This document shows, piece by piece, positions 19,074 to 32,122 of a stretch of 64,000 bases of DNA. A program made the position numbers and the translations under genes. Source of the stretch: Nitrospira sp. ND1. Lineage in GTDB: Bacteria; Nitrospirota; Nitrospiria; Nitrospirales; Nitrospiraceae. Numbering within the stretch: the stretch's first letter is position 1; every line of letters starts with the position of its first letter. A model generated the notes under the pieces. That model had not been told where the DNA came from. It worked only from the letters and a program-made list of their open reading frames with translations, and did no database searches. The stretch spans positions 543,073-607,072 of the forward strand of contig NZ_FWEX01000005.1 in assembly GCF_900170025.1 (NCBI RefSeq), given 5' to 3'.

Positions 19074-19577
19074 GTGCGCCAAGGACTGATCGCCTGTATT
19101 ACCTGTGAGCTGCTGGCCCTGGCGGTCTGGATCGGTGGGCTCTTGGTGCTCGTTGCCGCCGTCATCCCGGCCGTGTTCAATACGTTCGGCGGGCAGGACA
19201 CCGGCGGATTCTTTCTGACCCGCGCCTTCGACGGGTACAACCGTCTGGTGCTCGGATCGGCGGCAATCCTGACCTCGGGAGTCCTGTGGCGGGCCTGGCT
19301 GGTCCAGCGGGGCTTGGCGGATGGCGAGATCACCAGAACCGAATGGCTGTTGCTCGGAGCCATGCTCCTCACCGCGGGAGTCATCACGTTTGTGCTACAT
19401 CCCCAGGCGGCGGCCCTGCAGGCACAGGCCTTTGCCTCCAAAGGAGAGGAAGCGCGGAAAGCGGCGTTCGAAGCATTCTTTCAACTGCACAAACCGGTAC
19501 GGGCCTTGTATATCGTAAATGTCGGACTCGGAATCGCGCTGCTGACCGTGCGCGTACGATCCTGGGTCCCTCGATAA
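19074..19577 (+). CDS. DUF4149-type membrane protein
   Basis: About 167 residues, GTG start. Four hydrophobic helices are visible (near 5-28, 58-76, 90-108 and 142-160) with an amphipathic region AAALQAQAFASKGEEARKAAFEAFFQLHK between the last two. This is the layout of the DUF4149/TMEM205-like family. The function is unknown. It sits inside the pyr cluster between pyrC and carA without evident link to pyrimidine synthesis, probably as a cotranscribed passenger. Confidence 0.75.
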   Translation: MRQGLIACITCELLALAVWIGGLLVLVAAVIPAVFNTFGGQDTGGFFLTRAFDGYNRLVLGSAAILTSGVLWRAWLVQRGLADGEITRTEWLLLGAMLLTAGVITFVLHPQAAALQAQAFASKGEEARKAAFEAFFQLHKPVRALYIVNVGLGIALLTVRVRSWVPR

Positions 19578-19586
19578 GGAGTCATC

Positions 19587-20771
19587 TTGAAGAAAGCGAT
19601 TCTTGCGCTCGCCGACGGCACCTGGTTCGAAGGACGGGCCCTCGGCGCAGAAGGGGAGACCGGAGGCGAAGTCGTGTTCAACACGGCCATGACCGGCTAT
19701 CAGGAAGTGTTGACCGATCCCTCCTACCGGGGACAGATCGTGACCATGACCTGTCCTCACATCGGCAACTACGGCGTGACACCGGAAGACATCGAGTCCA
19801 CCCGGATCTGGGCGGAAGGATTCGTCGTCAAGGAGTCCAGCCGCCTGGCGAGCAACTGGCGCAGCAAGGCTACGCTTCAGGAATATTTGCAGGCCGCGAA
19901 CATCGTGGCGATCGAGGGCATCGATACCAGAGCCCTCACCACACATCTGCGGGAGAAGGGCGCCCAGCCGGGCGTGATTTCCCACATCGATCTCGATCCG
20001 CGTCGCCTCGCCGACAAGGCGCGGAAGGCGCCGAGCATCATCGGACGGGATCTGGCCGCCACGGTGACCTGCGAGCGACGCTACACCTGGACAGCCGGAA
20101 CCGGCGACTGGGCGCCGAAGCTGACGATGCCCGAGCCCGGCGCCGCGCAGGCAGCCCGAAAAACCTGGCGTGTGGTGGCCTATGATTTCGGCGTCAAACA
20201 GAACATTCTCCGGCGGCTCGTCGATGTCGGCTGCGAGGTCACCGTGGTGCCCGCATCCACCCCGGCGAAGGACGTGCTGGCGCTCAATCCTCAGGGATTG
20301 TTCCTCTCGAACGGCCCAGGGGACCCGGAAGGGGTGCCTTATGCCATGGACGCGCTTCGGGAACTGATCGGCCGGTTGCCGATTTTCGGCATCTGTTTAG
20401 GTCACCAATTGCTCGGCCTGGCGCTTGGCTTCTCCACCTACAAACTGAAGTTCGGCCATCATGGCGCCAATCACCCGGTCATCGACCTCCGGACAAGAAA
20501 GGTCGAGATCACCTCACAGAATCATAACTTCGCCGTGCGCTTTCCGATCGGGGCACCGGCGCAAGGACAGGCCATGCCGATTGTGGACACGCCGTTCGGG
20601 CGCGTGCAGTTGACCCATACCAGTCTCAACGATGGATCGGTGGAAGGGATGATGTGTCTGGACCGCCCGGTTTTCTCGGTCCAGTATCACCCTGAAGCGG
20701 CACCGGGCCCGCACGACTCGGCCTATCTCTTCGAACAATTTGTCGCGTTGATGGAGACACATTATGCATAG
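19587..20771 (+). CDS. carA: Carbamoyl-phosphate synthase small subunit
   Basis: 394 residues. TTG 19587 is the start, preceded by AAGGAG. The N-terminal CPSase domain is followed by a class I glutamine amidotransferase with nucleophile Cys in GICLGHQ and His/Glu in VQYHPEA. It supplies ammonia from glutamine to CarB. The partner carB lies 2.1 kb downstream, separated by sppA and an M48 protease gene. Confidence 0.95.
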   Translation: MKKAILALADGTWFEGRALGAEGETGGEVVFNTAMTGYQEVLTDPSYRGQIVTMTCPHIGNYGVTPEDIESTRIWAEGFVVKESSRLASNWRSKATLQEYLQAANIVAIEGIDTRALTTHLREKGAQPGVISHIDLDPRRLADKARKAPSIIGRDLAATVTCERRYTWTAGTGDWAPKLTMPEPGAAQAARKTWRVVAYDFGVKQNILRRLVDVGCEVTVVPASTPAKDVLALNPQGLFLSNGPGDPEGVPYAMDALRELIGRLPIFGICLGHQLLGLALGFSTYKLKFGHHGANHPVIDLRTRKVEITSQNHNFAVRFPIGAPAQGQAMPIVDTPFGRVQLTHTSLNDGSVEGMMCLDRPVFSVQYHPEAAPGPHDSAYLFEQFVALMETHYA

Positions 20772-21840
20772 GAGCCTGCCCGACGTTGACCTGTCTGCTG
20801 TGGCGAACGATCTGCAGCTAAATGCGAGGCCGCATCTTCGTCGCCTCGACATGAACCGCAAAGTCGGACAGGCCCTCAGCCCTTGGCATCTCTGTACCGC
20901 GGTTGCCGTGCTTGTCCTGGCCTTGATGCAGGCTGCCTGTGTCACGATCAATCTGCCGCCGGGACCGGGCGCGCTTGAAGAGCATAAAGTCAGCGGGACG
21001 GGCAAAGACAAAGTCCTGCTGATGGACGTGTCGGGTGTGATCAGCTCCGAAAATAAGGACGGGTTTTATTCCTCACCCGGCATGCTCGCGACCGTGAAAG
21101 AAGAGCTGGAGCGGGCCACGAAGGATGAGCGCATCAAGGCCGTCGTGCTCCGGATCAACAGTCCGGGCGGCACCGTCACGGCCTCCGACATCATTTATCA
21201 CGAACTCAAGTCGTTCAAGACCAGCCGGAAGATTCCGATTGTGGCCTCCATCATGGATGTGGGCGCCTCCGGCGGGTACTACATTGCGGCTGCAGCCGAT
21301 ACCGTGCTCGCTCATCCGTCGACCGTCACCGGCAGCATCGGTGTGATCATGTTGACCGTCAATGCCAGAGGGCTGCTCGAAAAGGTCGGCGTGGAGACCA
21401 ACGCCGTCACCTCCGGACCGCGCAAAGATATGGGCTCGCCCTTCCGGGCGATGCTGCCGGAGGAACGCGCGATATTCCAAGGCGTCATCGACGGCTTCTA
21501 CCAGCGATTCCTCCAGGTCGTGCAGGACGGTCGCCCGAACATGAACGGCGAGACCATCAGGAAGCTGGCCGACGGCCGGATCTATTCCGGCGAGCAGGCG
21601 AAAGCCTCCGGGCTGGTCGATGACATCGGATATCTCGAGGACGCCATCGAGCTGGCGAAAAAGAAAGCCGGCCTGACGGAAGCGCGAGTGGTGACCTATC
21701 GCAGACCGGGCGAATACCAGAACAATGTCTACTCGCGCTTGGTGGCGCCGGCGCCGAGCCTGGCCAGTCTGGCGAACATCGATGTGCTCTCGGTCGTGCG
21801 AGGCGGGTCTCCGCAGTTCATGTATCTGTGGATGCCCTGA
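20764..21840 (+). CDS. sppA: Signal peptide peptidase SppA (short, 36K type)
   Basis: 358 residues, overlapping the end of carA by 8 bp; GGAG precedes ATG 20764, while an in-frame ATG at 20851 would place the hydrophobic signal/anchor ([16 protein letters not shown]) nearer the N-terminus. It is an S49 serine protease: nucleophile Ser in [15 protein letters not shown] and general-base Lys in [12 protein letters not shown], as in the short Bacillus-type SppA. The Cys after MQAA might be lipidated, although the lipobox is atypical. It degrades cleaved signal peptides in the membrane. Confidence 0.85.
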   Translation: MHRSLPDVDLSAVANDLQLNARPHLRRLDMNRKVGQALSPWHLCTAVAVLVLALMQAACVTINLPPGPGALEEHKVSGTGKDKVLLMDVSGVISSENKDGFYSSPGMLATVKEELERATKDERIKAVVLRINSPGGTVTASDIIYHELKSFKTSRKIPIVASIMDVGASGGYYIAAAADTVLAHPSTVTGSIGVIMLTVNARGLLEKVGVETNAVTSGPRKDMGSPFRAMLPEERAIFQGVIDGFYQRFLQVVQDGRPNMNGETIRKLADGRIYSGEQAKASGLVDDIGYLEDAIELAKKKAGLTEARVVTYRRPGEYQNNVYSRLVAPAPSLASLANIDVLSVVRGGSPQFMYLWMP

Positions 21841-21887
21841 GACGGTGAGTTGCATCCCGCGCCTGGTGCTGATTGAATGGAGTGGAC

Positions 21888-22871
21888 ATGATGCATCCAT
21901 CAGGCCGACATTCAATCGACACCCTACTCGACACCCCGATGGGAAGACGGGCGGCCCTGGCGCTGGGAGTCCGCGCCGCCTATCTCCTTTCGACGACGTT
22001 GGGGCTCGGTGCGGCGTCAGGCCTGATGCAATCGCTCGCGGGTTGCCAGCGGGCGCCCGGCACCGCGCGGGAACAGTTCATCTATATTTCGGAAGAAAAA
22101 GAAATGGCGATGGGCCTCTCGGCCTTTCGAGAAGTGCTCCGGCAGGCTCCCTTGAGCGACAATCCGGAGCTCAACGAAATGGTGCATCGGGTCGGGAATC
22201 GCATCGCCAAGGCGGCAAATAAGCCTGAGTATCAGTGGGAGTTCGCGGTTATTCAGGACGATCGCACGATCAACGCCTTCGCGCTTCCCGGCGGCAAGGT
22301 GGCGGTGTTCACCGGAATTTTGAAGGTCACGAAAACTGAAGACGGGTTGGCGACCGTCATGGGCCATGAGGTCGCGCATGCCCTGCAGCGCCATGGAGCG
22401 GAACGGATGAGTCGCAGCGTGCTCGAACAGATCGGACAATTGGCGGCCTTGGGCGCCGGCGCGGCCGCGGGTCGCCCGGATGCGGCCATGGCGGCCATGA
22501 CCGTCTACGGTGTCGGAGTGTCGTTGCCCTTCGACCGCCGGCAGGAATCGGAAGCGGATTTCATCGGCCTGCGCTTGATGGCCGAAGCCGGGTACGACCC
22601 GCGCGAAGCGGTCGCCTTCTGGGAACGGATGAGCGGCTGTCCGCGCGCCATGATCAATAAACTCTGTTTCCGCTCGCAGCAGGCCATTCCGGAATTTCTC
22701 TCGACCCATCCGTCCGATGTGACTCGTATCAATCAGATCGAGGCCTGGATCCCGGACGCCATGAAACACTATCATCCCGCAGGAAAGGTCCCGGCGATCC
22801 CGTCCGGACCGATCCAACCCTACCGGCCACCGGTGGGGCCCATGCCCGAGGCGCCTCTGCCGACCGGCTAA
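21888..22871 (+). CDS. M48-family metalloprotease, lipoprotein
   Basis: About 327 residues. ATG 21888 follows a GGAG site. The N-terminus has an RR pair (GRRAAL) and ends in a canonical lipobox SLAGC, so it is probably an outer- or inner-membrane-anchored periplasmic lipoprotein. The zinc motif HEVAH (MGHEVAHALQRHGAER) and the third ligand in ESEADFIGLRLM are intact. It resembles the BepA/LoiP group of envelope quality-control proteases. The C-terminal 50 residues are Pro-rich. Confidence 0.85.
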   Translation: MMHPSGRHSIDTLLDTPMGRRAALALGVRAAYLLSTTLGLGAASGLMQSLAGCQRAPGTAREQFIYISEEKEMAMGLSAFREVLRQAPLSDNPELNEMVHRVGNRIAKAANKPEYQWEFAVIQDDRTINAFALPGGKVAVFTGILKVTKTEDGLATVMGHEVAHALQRHGAERMSRSVLEQIGQLAALGAGAAAGRPDAAMAAMTVYGVGVSLPFDRRQESEADFIGLRLMAEAGYDPREAVAFWERMSGCPRAMINKLCFRSQQAIPEFLSTHPSDVTRINQIEAWIPDAMKHYHPAGKVPAIPSGPIQPYRPPVGPMPEAPLPTG

Positions 22872-22892
22872 CTTCTTGAGTTGAGGTCAATT

Positions 22893-26162
<3,270 letters not shown>

Positions 26163-26306
26163 GCGAAGCGTCAAGCAAACAGGCAATTGACAACAGGTTC
26201 CAGGATGGCGGTCGAACATCAACTGCCTTCCTGGATGCGGGGCGACCGGAAAGACCACCGACACGCAATACGAAAAACCGGTTTCAATGGTCATCGGGGG
26301 GAAGAT

Positions 26307-26783
26307 ATGCCGACACCGATTACGAGAAAAGGATACGAAGCGCTGAAAGCCGAATTGGACCGACTGCACAAGGTCGAACGACCGCGGGTGATCGAGGCCA
26401 TTGCGGAAGCTCGTGCGCATGGCGACCTCAGCGAAAATGCAGAATATGACGCGGCCAAGGAACGCCAGGGCTTTATCGAAGCGCGGCTGGCCGAGCTGAA
26501 GGGCAAACTGGCCGACTGCCGGATCATCGACATTGCGGGGCGCACCAGCGAAACGGTCGTGTTCGGCGCCACCGTGGTGCTGATCGAGCAGGAGGCGCAA
26601 GCCAAAAAACAATATACCCTCGTGGGGCAGGATGAGGCCGATTTAAAATTTTCCCGCATCTCCGTCCAGTCGCCCGTCGGACGCGCCCTCATCGGCAAGC
26701 GGGTAGGGGACATGGTGGAAGTCACCACGCCCGCGAAGGTCGTCGAGTACGAAGTAATGGAAATCCGTTTCGAAGAATTATAG
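26307..26783 (+). CDS. greA: Transcription elongation factor GreA
   Basis: 158 residues. ATG 26307 follows a GGGGGAAG site. The N-terminal coiled coil carries the acidic tip and the motif GDLSENAEYDAAKERQ; the C-terminal FKBP-like domain contains SPVGRALIGKRVGDMVEV. It rescues backtracked RNA polymerase by stimulating transcript cleavage. The 144-bp gap after carB shows no other gene. Confidence 0.95.
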   Translation: MPTPITRKGYEALKAELDRLHKVERPRVIEAIAEARAHGDLSENAEYDAAKERQGFIEARLAELKGKLADCRIIDIAGRTSETVVFGATVVLIEQEAQAKKQYTLVGQDEADLKFSRISVQSPVGRALIGKRVGDMVEVTTPAKVVEYEVMEIRFEEL

Positions 26784-26863
26784 CCGCCGATGTCGACTCT
26801 GATCCCGCCACACCATTCAATCTGTCCTGAACCACCCTCCAGCATCCGGGTCTGGTCTTTGTC

Positions 26864-27664
26864 ATGCCGGTAACGATCCCGCTCATCACGCTGCTGACGG
26901 ATTTCGGCGAGCGCGACTATTTCGTCGCCAGCATGAAGGGCGTCATCCTCAACATCAATCCCCAGTCCCGGATCGTGGATCTTTCCCATCAGGTCACGCC
27001 GCACGATGTGGCGGATGCCGCGTACCTTCTCAAGTCCTGTTATCGCTATTTCCCGGACGGAACGATCCATGTGGCCGTCGTGGATCCCGGCGTCGGCGGC
27101 ACCAGGCGGCCGCTGCTCGTGTCGTCGTCGCGCTATGTCTTCATCGGACCGGACAACGGTCTGTTCACCCACATCTATGAGGAAGAACAGAGCGTCGAAG
27201 TGCGACAGATTGAGAACCGTCAGTATCGATTGGACTCCGACGGGGCGACGTTCGATGGGCGCGATCTCTTCGCGCCGGCAGCCGCCTGGTTGACCAAAGG
27301 CCAACCGATAGGCTCGTTCGGGCGACTCGTGCCGAACTACGAACGCCTCCCGATTGCGGAACCGGCATGGGACAAACATGTGATGGCGGGACACATTCTC
27401 TACATCGATCGGTTCGGCAATCTGATCTCCAATCTCACGGCCTACCACCTCAAGGAAGTGCGTGGTCTGACCAAACGCCCCGAGCCCTATATCCGCATCG
27501 GCGGGATCACAATCGACGGGATGGTGCGAAGTTACGCGGAGGGTTCGCCCGATACCCCCCAGGCCCTGATCAACAGCAACGGATATGTGGAAGTATTTCT
27601 GAAGGAAGGACGCGCTGCCGACCGCTTGAAGGTCGACCGCGGCCAGCGGATCGAACTCTGCTGA
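26864..27664 (+). CDS. S-adenosyl-L-methionine hydroxide adenosyltransferase (DUF62/SAM hydrolase family)
   Basis: 266 residues. Two-domain family of the fluorinase/chlorinase superfamily: N-terminal LLTDFGERDYFVASMKGVI and VVDPGVGGTRRPLL, with FDGRDLFAPAAAWL carrying the Asp-Arg-His-type residues that activate water in the SAM hydrolases; the C-terminal beta domain has YIDRFGNLISNLT. The halide-specific loop of the true fluorinase is not evident. It would cleave SAM to adenosine and methionine. Confidence 0.85.
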   Translation: MPVTIPLITLLTDFGERDYFVASMKGVILNINPQSRIVDLSHQVTPHDVADAAYLLKSCYRYFPDGTIHVAVVDPGVGGTRRPLLVSSSRYVFIGPDNGLFTHIYEEEQSVEVRQIENRQYRLDSDGATFDGRDLFAPAAAWLTKGQPIGSFGRLVPNYERLPIAEPAWDKHVMAGHILYIDRFGNLISNLTAYHLKEVRGLTKRPEPYIRIGGITIDGMVRSYAEGSPDTPQALINSNGYVEVFLKEGRAADRLKVDRGQRIELC

Positions 27665-28023
27665 GTACATCACTCGCCGGTCACCGAAACAGCCCATCCC
27701 GCCAGACATGCGGTCGCCTCGATTGACAGGCAAAAGACGTCGATGTTTCAATGACACAGTTGGCGAGTAGGCCGGGACGAATGAGTTGGTCTTCCCGGAA
27801 CATGCTGATCTCCTTGCGTATCTGCCCGCAGACCGTTCGGATCACAACGTTCCCCTTCGTCCTAGCCGGCTGCTCCTGCCCCTTCAGCAACATGCATCGA
27901 GGAATCATGAGTGAATCTGTACGGAGCAGGCCCCCTCAAGCCGACCAGCCGATGTCTACCGCTGTCATGCGCTTGCCTTCTGCGACAAGACGACCGATAC
28001 GGGACCAGCGAAAACGGAATGCC
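27665..28023. other. Intergenic stretch without a convincing gene
   Basis: 359 bp between the SAM hydrolase gene and the efflux adaptor. The adaptor frame is open through part of it with GTG/ATG codons but without signal peptide or conserved sequence, so it is probably leader. No promoter of good quality or hairpin was recognised. Confidence 0.4.
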
Positions 28024-29172
28024 ATGAAACAACTGCTCTGCCAACTGTCGCTCATTCTTGTCGGCCTGACGTTGACTGGCTGTACGCGGCCTGATCCACC
28101 CGCCCCGTCGTCGAAAACCGTTCAACCGCCGGTCGTCGCCAGCCGCCAACCTGATATTCAATCGATGCTGATCGAAACTCCGCCCTCGCTTCCGGCCTTG
28201 ACCCTGTCGGCCAGAGTGACCTATGCCGAGGATGGGTTTTCCAGAATCTCATCCCCTCTCCAGGGACCGGTGCTGGATGTGCGGGTAAAACTCGGCCAAG
28301 CCGTCAAAGCCGGCGACATCTTGATGGTCATCGATGCGGCCGACATCGCCACCGCCTACGCCGCCTATGTCGAGGAGATATCCGAGCTGGGACTGGCCGA
28401 ACGCAACTACGAATTGACGAAGGACCTGTACGACGCCCAAGCCATGTCCCTGAAGGATCTGGAACATGCGGAGAACGATCTGAACCGGGAACGGGCTGAA
28501 TTCAAGCAGGCGAAAGGACGGCTCCTGTCTCTGCGCGTGCCGGCGGCCGAACTCAGCAAGCCGCTTGCGCAACAACAAATCACGTCACGGTTCGAACTGC
28601 GCAGCCCGTTGACGGGAACCGTGGTCGAGCGCAATGTGACACCGGGACAAATTGTAGGCCCTGCTTCGGACACGCCGTTGTTTACCGTCGCCAATCTCGA
28701 CCGTTTGCAGGTCGTCGCGGATGTGTATGAACATGACCTCTCGGGGATTCGTGTCGGAGCGGTCGCGCCCATGACCGTCGAGGCCTACCCTGGCATCGAG
28801 TTTCCCGCCACGATCAGCGTGATCGGCGATGTGGTCGATCCGGCCACGCGCACCATTAAAATTCGCGCGTCCGTGTCGAACGTGGATCGTCGCCTGAAAC
28901 CGGAAATGTTTGCACGAGTGACCATCGCGGGCCACACCATGCGCCCGAAGATTGTCATCCCGAAACAGGCGATCCTTGAACGCTCCGGCAAACAATGGGT
29001 GGTGGTGCAGCATGACGCCGGCCGGCTTGAGGAACGCGCCATCAATATCGACAGCGTGATCGGTAATCAGGTGACGATTCGAGAGGGGCTGACGACCGGC
29101 GAACGAATCTTGCTCACGCCGTCGACCACCAATCACCTCGCGGCTGGCGACACCTCAGCCGGTGGAGCGTAG
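28024..29172 (+). CDS. Efflux periplasmic adaptor (membrane-fusion protein), lipoprotein
   Basis: About 382 residues. The signal peptide ends in the lipobox LTGC. A biotinyl-lipoyl-like hairpin follows (FSRISSPLQGPVLDVRVKLGQAVKAGDILMVID), with a coiled coil (about 115-175), the second lipoyl half (RSPLTGTVVERNVTPGQIVG) and beta-barrel and membrane-proximal domains. It is an HlyD/RND-type adaptor of CusB/CzcB shape. No RND transporter or TolC gene accompanies it here; the next gene is convergent. It may serve a transporter encoded elsewhere. Confidence 0.85.
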   Translation: MKQLLCQLSLILVGLTLTGCTRPDPPAPSSKTVQPPVVASRQPDIQSMLIETPPSLPALTLSARVTYAEDGFSRISSPLQGPVLDVRVKLGQAVKAGDILMVIDAADIATAYAAYVEEISELGLAERNYELTKDLYDAQAMSLKDLEHAENDLNRERAEFKQAKGRLLSLRVPAAELSKPLAQQQITSRFELRSPLTGTVVERNVTPGQIVGPASDTPLFTVANLDRLQVVADVYEHDLSGIRVGAVAPMTVEAYPGIEFPATISVIGDVVDPATRTIKIRASVSNVDRRLKPEMFARVTIAGHTMRPKIVIPKQAILERSGKQWVVVQHDAGRLEERAINIDSVIGNQVTIREGLTTGERILLTPSTTNHLAAGDTSAGGA

Positions 29173-29196
29173 CGAAGCAGGACTTGGGGGAGGGGG

Positions 29197-30423
29197 CTAC
29201 AGAGAGGCCACCAGAATACGCACGAGCCCGGAGAGATCCTCGGTATCGAGCCCTGCCACAGTCCGATTGGTCGTGTTGGTATAGGCGGCTTCCAGAGAAA
29301 TCGTCGTGGGATGGCCGTAAATCGGGGCTAGATGCAACGCAAACATCCCCTTGCCCACGATGCTGTTCGTATCGATCAGTCCATCACTCGAACTGGTGCT
29401 TGTATACCCTCCCATCGCACTGACCAATAGCCGCTGACTTTGTTTGTACAGCAACGACAGGGACGCCATGGGCGTCTGAATCGTCGCGCCTGACCAGCTC
29501 TGGGTCTCTGTCCGGTAGCTCAGCGTGGGAGCAAGGGTCAGGGTGTTCATGGGCCGATAGGTCGCCACCAGGGTCTGGGCAAAGGCGGTCGATTGGGAGC
29601 CCCCTCGCGTCTCGTCGTTCGTCAGGATATAGCTCGATGAGAGCCGCGCGTTCCACGTGAGCCCTGTATAGGAGAGCGCGGCTTCCATACTGTTGCTCTG
29701 ACTCCGTTGCGGGATAGACCCACTGGGGTCGAAACTGCTCGCGAGGGCGCTTCGTGTATAGGTCAGACTGAGTTCGGGCCAAGCCGTCTTGGCCACCGCG
29801 AGACCGATTCGATTGAAGGTGTGTTGAATCCGTGCCCGGGTAGGATCCAGGTCGACATTATTCCAGGTCTGACCGGAGGAACTTCGAAGCTTGGCAATCC
29901 CCATCCCCCATTCGCCCCACATTTCACGCACCGTCTGATCGGGTGAATTGAAGAACGCCTTGCCGGCCGACCGATAGTTGATGCCGTAGCGAAACTGACC
30001 GTTCGTGCCCGTTAGCGCCATGCGCACCATCCGTTTGGTCCCGTCATCCCGCTGATCGATGCGAGAGGGAATACCCGCATCGTTCGTCGCATTGTTGGCC
30101 ACCTCGCCTTCCGTCGTGAGCTGCCCCTTGAAGAATGTCGACGCGGCCACCACGCCTTTCGTCTGCGGCCGTTCTGAATCGGGAACCAGGTCTTTCAAAC
30201 GCGTCGACGCGGTCGGCGGCGCAAAGGAGGTGGTTTGAAAAGAGGCGTGCAGCACCGGAGACGCGATCGAAAATGGAATCGCCGATGAACCGGACTCGCG
30301 GGCGGTATCCGTGAACTGAATCCGTTGCAGGAGGAGATCCGATTGCTGGGCCTCCTCCGCCTGAGCCGTCAACGGGAGGGCCACAAGCAGGAGCCAGCCC
30401 CACGACATCAGACGGCGTGTCAT
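29197..30423 (-). CDS. Predicted outer-membrane beta-barrel protein, unknown function
   Basis: 408 residues. A signal peptide (MSWGWLLLVALPLTAQA) is followed by a 100-residue linker and then many amphipathic beta-strands with aromatic girdle residues (for example RMALTGTNGQFRYGINYRS, ELSLTYTRSALASS, TLTLAPTLSYRTETQSWS) and a hydrophobic C-terminus. The pattern fits a barrel of 12-16 strands. No family was recognised. It is convergent with the efflux adaptor gene (24 bp between stops). Confidence 0.6.
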   Translation of the reverse strand: MTRRLMSWGWLLLVALPLTAQAEEAQQSDLLLQRIQFTDTARESGSSAIPFSIASPVLHASFQTTSFAPPTASTRLKDLVPDSERPQTKGVVAASTFFKGQLTTEGEVANNATNDAGIPSRIDQRDDGTKRMVRMALTGTNGQFRYGINYRSAGKAFFNSPDQTVREMWGEWGMGIAKLRSSSGQTWNNVDLDPTRARIQHTFNRIGLAVAKTAWPELSLTYTRSALASSFDPSGSIPQRSQSNSMEAALSYTGLTWNARLSSSYILTNDETRGGSQSTAFAQTLVATYRPMNTLTLAPTLSYRTETQSWSGATIQTPMASLSLLYKQSQRLLVSAMGGYTSTSSSDGLIDTNSIVGKGMFALHLAPIYGHPTTISLEAAYTNTTNRTVAGLDTEDLSGLVRILVASL

Positions 30424-30597
30424 GCTGAAAAATCCGTCGAGAGGATGTCGTGGCGCAGCATGAAATCAAGTCTAGCACTCGATTCTCAGCCGCCCGGGCG
30501 CCGGCGTGGGTGCACAAAAACCGTCGAGGGATGTTCATCGGCGAACGCGTGACGCCGCGTTCCAGCAGGCAGGAATCAGCCGTAATGACGGGACGTT

Positions 30598-31980
30598 CTA
30601 CGCCGGAGATGCACTGCCTTCGGTCACATCAACGATGGCGCTGTGCAAAATTGCCACCATCTCAGTCAATTCCTGAGGGCTCGTAGAGAGGGGAGGGACC
30701 AGTGCGATGACGTTGCCGAGGGGTCTCATCAGAAGCCCGCCTTTCCGGCAGGCCTGGGCCACGCGATGGCCGATACGCATTTCAAGCGGATAGGGAGTGC
30801 GCGTCGTGCGATCCTGCACCAATTCGATTCCGACCATCAAACCACATTGCCGTATCTCGCCCACATGACTCAGCGAGGTCATCGGACGCAGCAGACGCGT
30901 GAGCAATTTGGTCTGCTTTCGAACGTGCAGGAGCGTCTTCTCGCGACGAAAGATGTCGAGGTTGGCCAGGGCCACGGCGCAGCCCAGCGGATTGCCCGTG
31001 TAACTATGCCCATGGAAGAACGTTTTCCATTCGTCATACCGTCCCAAGAAGGCGCGATAAATCTCCTCCGTCGCCAGGGTGGCTGCCAAAGGCATGTATC
31101 CGCCGGTCATGCCCTTGCTGATCGCCATGAGATCCGGCGTCACACCTTCATGCTGACAGGCGAACATTTTGCCCGTGCGACCGAAGCCGGTCGCCACTTC
31201 ATCCGCAATCAACAACACGTTGTACTTCGTGCACAGCTCACGCACGCGGGTGAGGTATCCGGGCGGCGCGGTCAACATCCCCGCCGCCGCTTGCACGAGC
31301 GGTTCGAGAATGACCCCGGCCAGTTCGCGATGACGGGCCTTCAACAGCGACTCCAGCGGATCGATGCAGGCCATGCGACAAGCGGGATACGTCAGGCGCA
31401 GCGGACAACGATAACAATAGGGCGGATCCACCTCGAGCGTCGGAAACAGGAGGGCTTTAAACCGCGCATGAAAGAGCTCGATGTTCCCCACGCTGACGGC
31501 ACCAACCGTGTCCCCGTGGTAGGCCAGTTTCAAATGAAGAAAGGAGTTCTTGGGTCCTACGGACGGCTGCCGCTGTTGCCAGTATTGCACCGCCATCTTC
31601 AGTGCCACTTCGACCGCCGTGGAGCCGTTGTCGGAATAAAACACCCGTCGAAGTCCCTTGGGCGCGAGACGGATCAATTCCCGCGCGAGACTAATGGCCG
31701 GCGGATTGGACAGGCCGAGAAACGTGGAGTGCGCGATCTGCCCAAGCTGCGTCGTGAGGGCGCGATCCAATCGCGGATGCCGGTGACCGTGAATATTGAC
31801 CCAGATGGACGACGTGCCGTCGAGATACTTTCGGCCCTCCGTATCGATGAGGTAGGAACCTTTGCCCTTGTGGATGATCAGGGGCTCCTCCTGCTCCCAT
31901 TCCTGCATCTGCGTAAACGGATGCCACAGATAGGCATGGTCCCAGGCGGCAAGTGGAAGGCGCTTGGATGGTCGAGTCAT
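30598..31980 (-). CDS. bioA: Adenosylmethionine-8-amino-7-oxononanoate aminotransferase
   Basis: About 460 residues of the class III (fold type I) PLP aminotransferase family. BioA-specific features are [11 protein letters not shown] near the N-terminus, the PLP motif [23 protein letters not shown] and the Schiff-base Lys in [16 protein letters not shown]. It catalyses the SAM-dependent step to DAPA in biotin synthesis. A Cys-rich insert ([20 protein letters not shown]) follows residue 200; similar inserts occur in BioA of other deep lineages. No other bio gene is adjacent. ATG 31980 has no clear ribosome site; the frame stays open about 100 bp further upstream. Confidence 0.9.
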   Translation of the reverse strand: MTRPSKRLPLAAWDHAYLWHPFTQMQEWEQEEPLIIHKGKGSYLIDTEGRKYLDGTSSIWVNIHGHRHPRLDRALTTQLGQIAHSTFLGLSNPPAISLARELIRLAPKGLRRVFYSDNGSTAVEVALKMAVQYWQQRQPSVGPKNSFLHLKLAYHGDTVGAVSVGNIELFHARFKALLFPTLEVDPPYCYRCPLRLTYPACRMACIDPLESLLKARHRELAGVILEPLVQAAAGMLTAPPGYLTRVRELCTKYNVLLIADEVATGFGRTGKMFACQHEGVTPDLMAISKGMTGGYMPLAATLATEEIYRAFLGRYDEWKTFFHGHSYTGNPLGCAVALANLDIFRREKTLLHVRKQTKLLTRLLRPMTSLSHVGEIRQCGLMVGIELVQDRTTRTPYPLEMRIGHRVAQACRKGGLLMRPLGNVIALVPPLSTSPQELTEMVAILHSAIVDVTEGSASPA

Positions 31981-32075
31981 GATGACAGGAGAATACAGAA
32001 CAACTCGTGCGGCACGATCGCATCGACGACGCAAAATCCCGCGCCGCGCGCGGATTATAACGGCGGGCGATTTCT

Positions 32076-32104
32076 TTGACAACCTTGGGAGCGGTCACTA
32101 TAAT
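32076..32104 (+). promoter_or_regulatory. Full-consensus sigma-70 promoter of lepA operon
   Basis: TTGACA (32076-32081), 17-bp spacer, TATAAT (32099-32104): a perfect match at both hexamers and spacing. Transcription would start near 32111, only about 12 bases before the lepA ATG, so the leader is just long enough for the GGGGA ribosome site. Confidence 0.85.
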
Positions 32105-32122
32105 GAACCGATTTTGGGGAAC

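Noticed and set aside
30643-32079. Long open frame opposite bioA
   Set aside because: Shadow frame; bioA motifs on the minus strand are complete.
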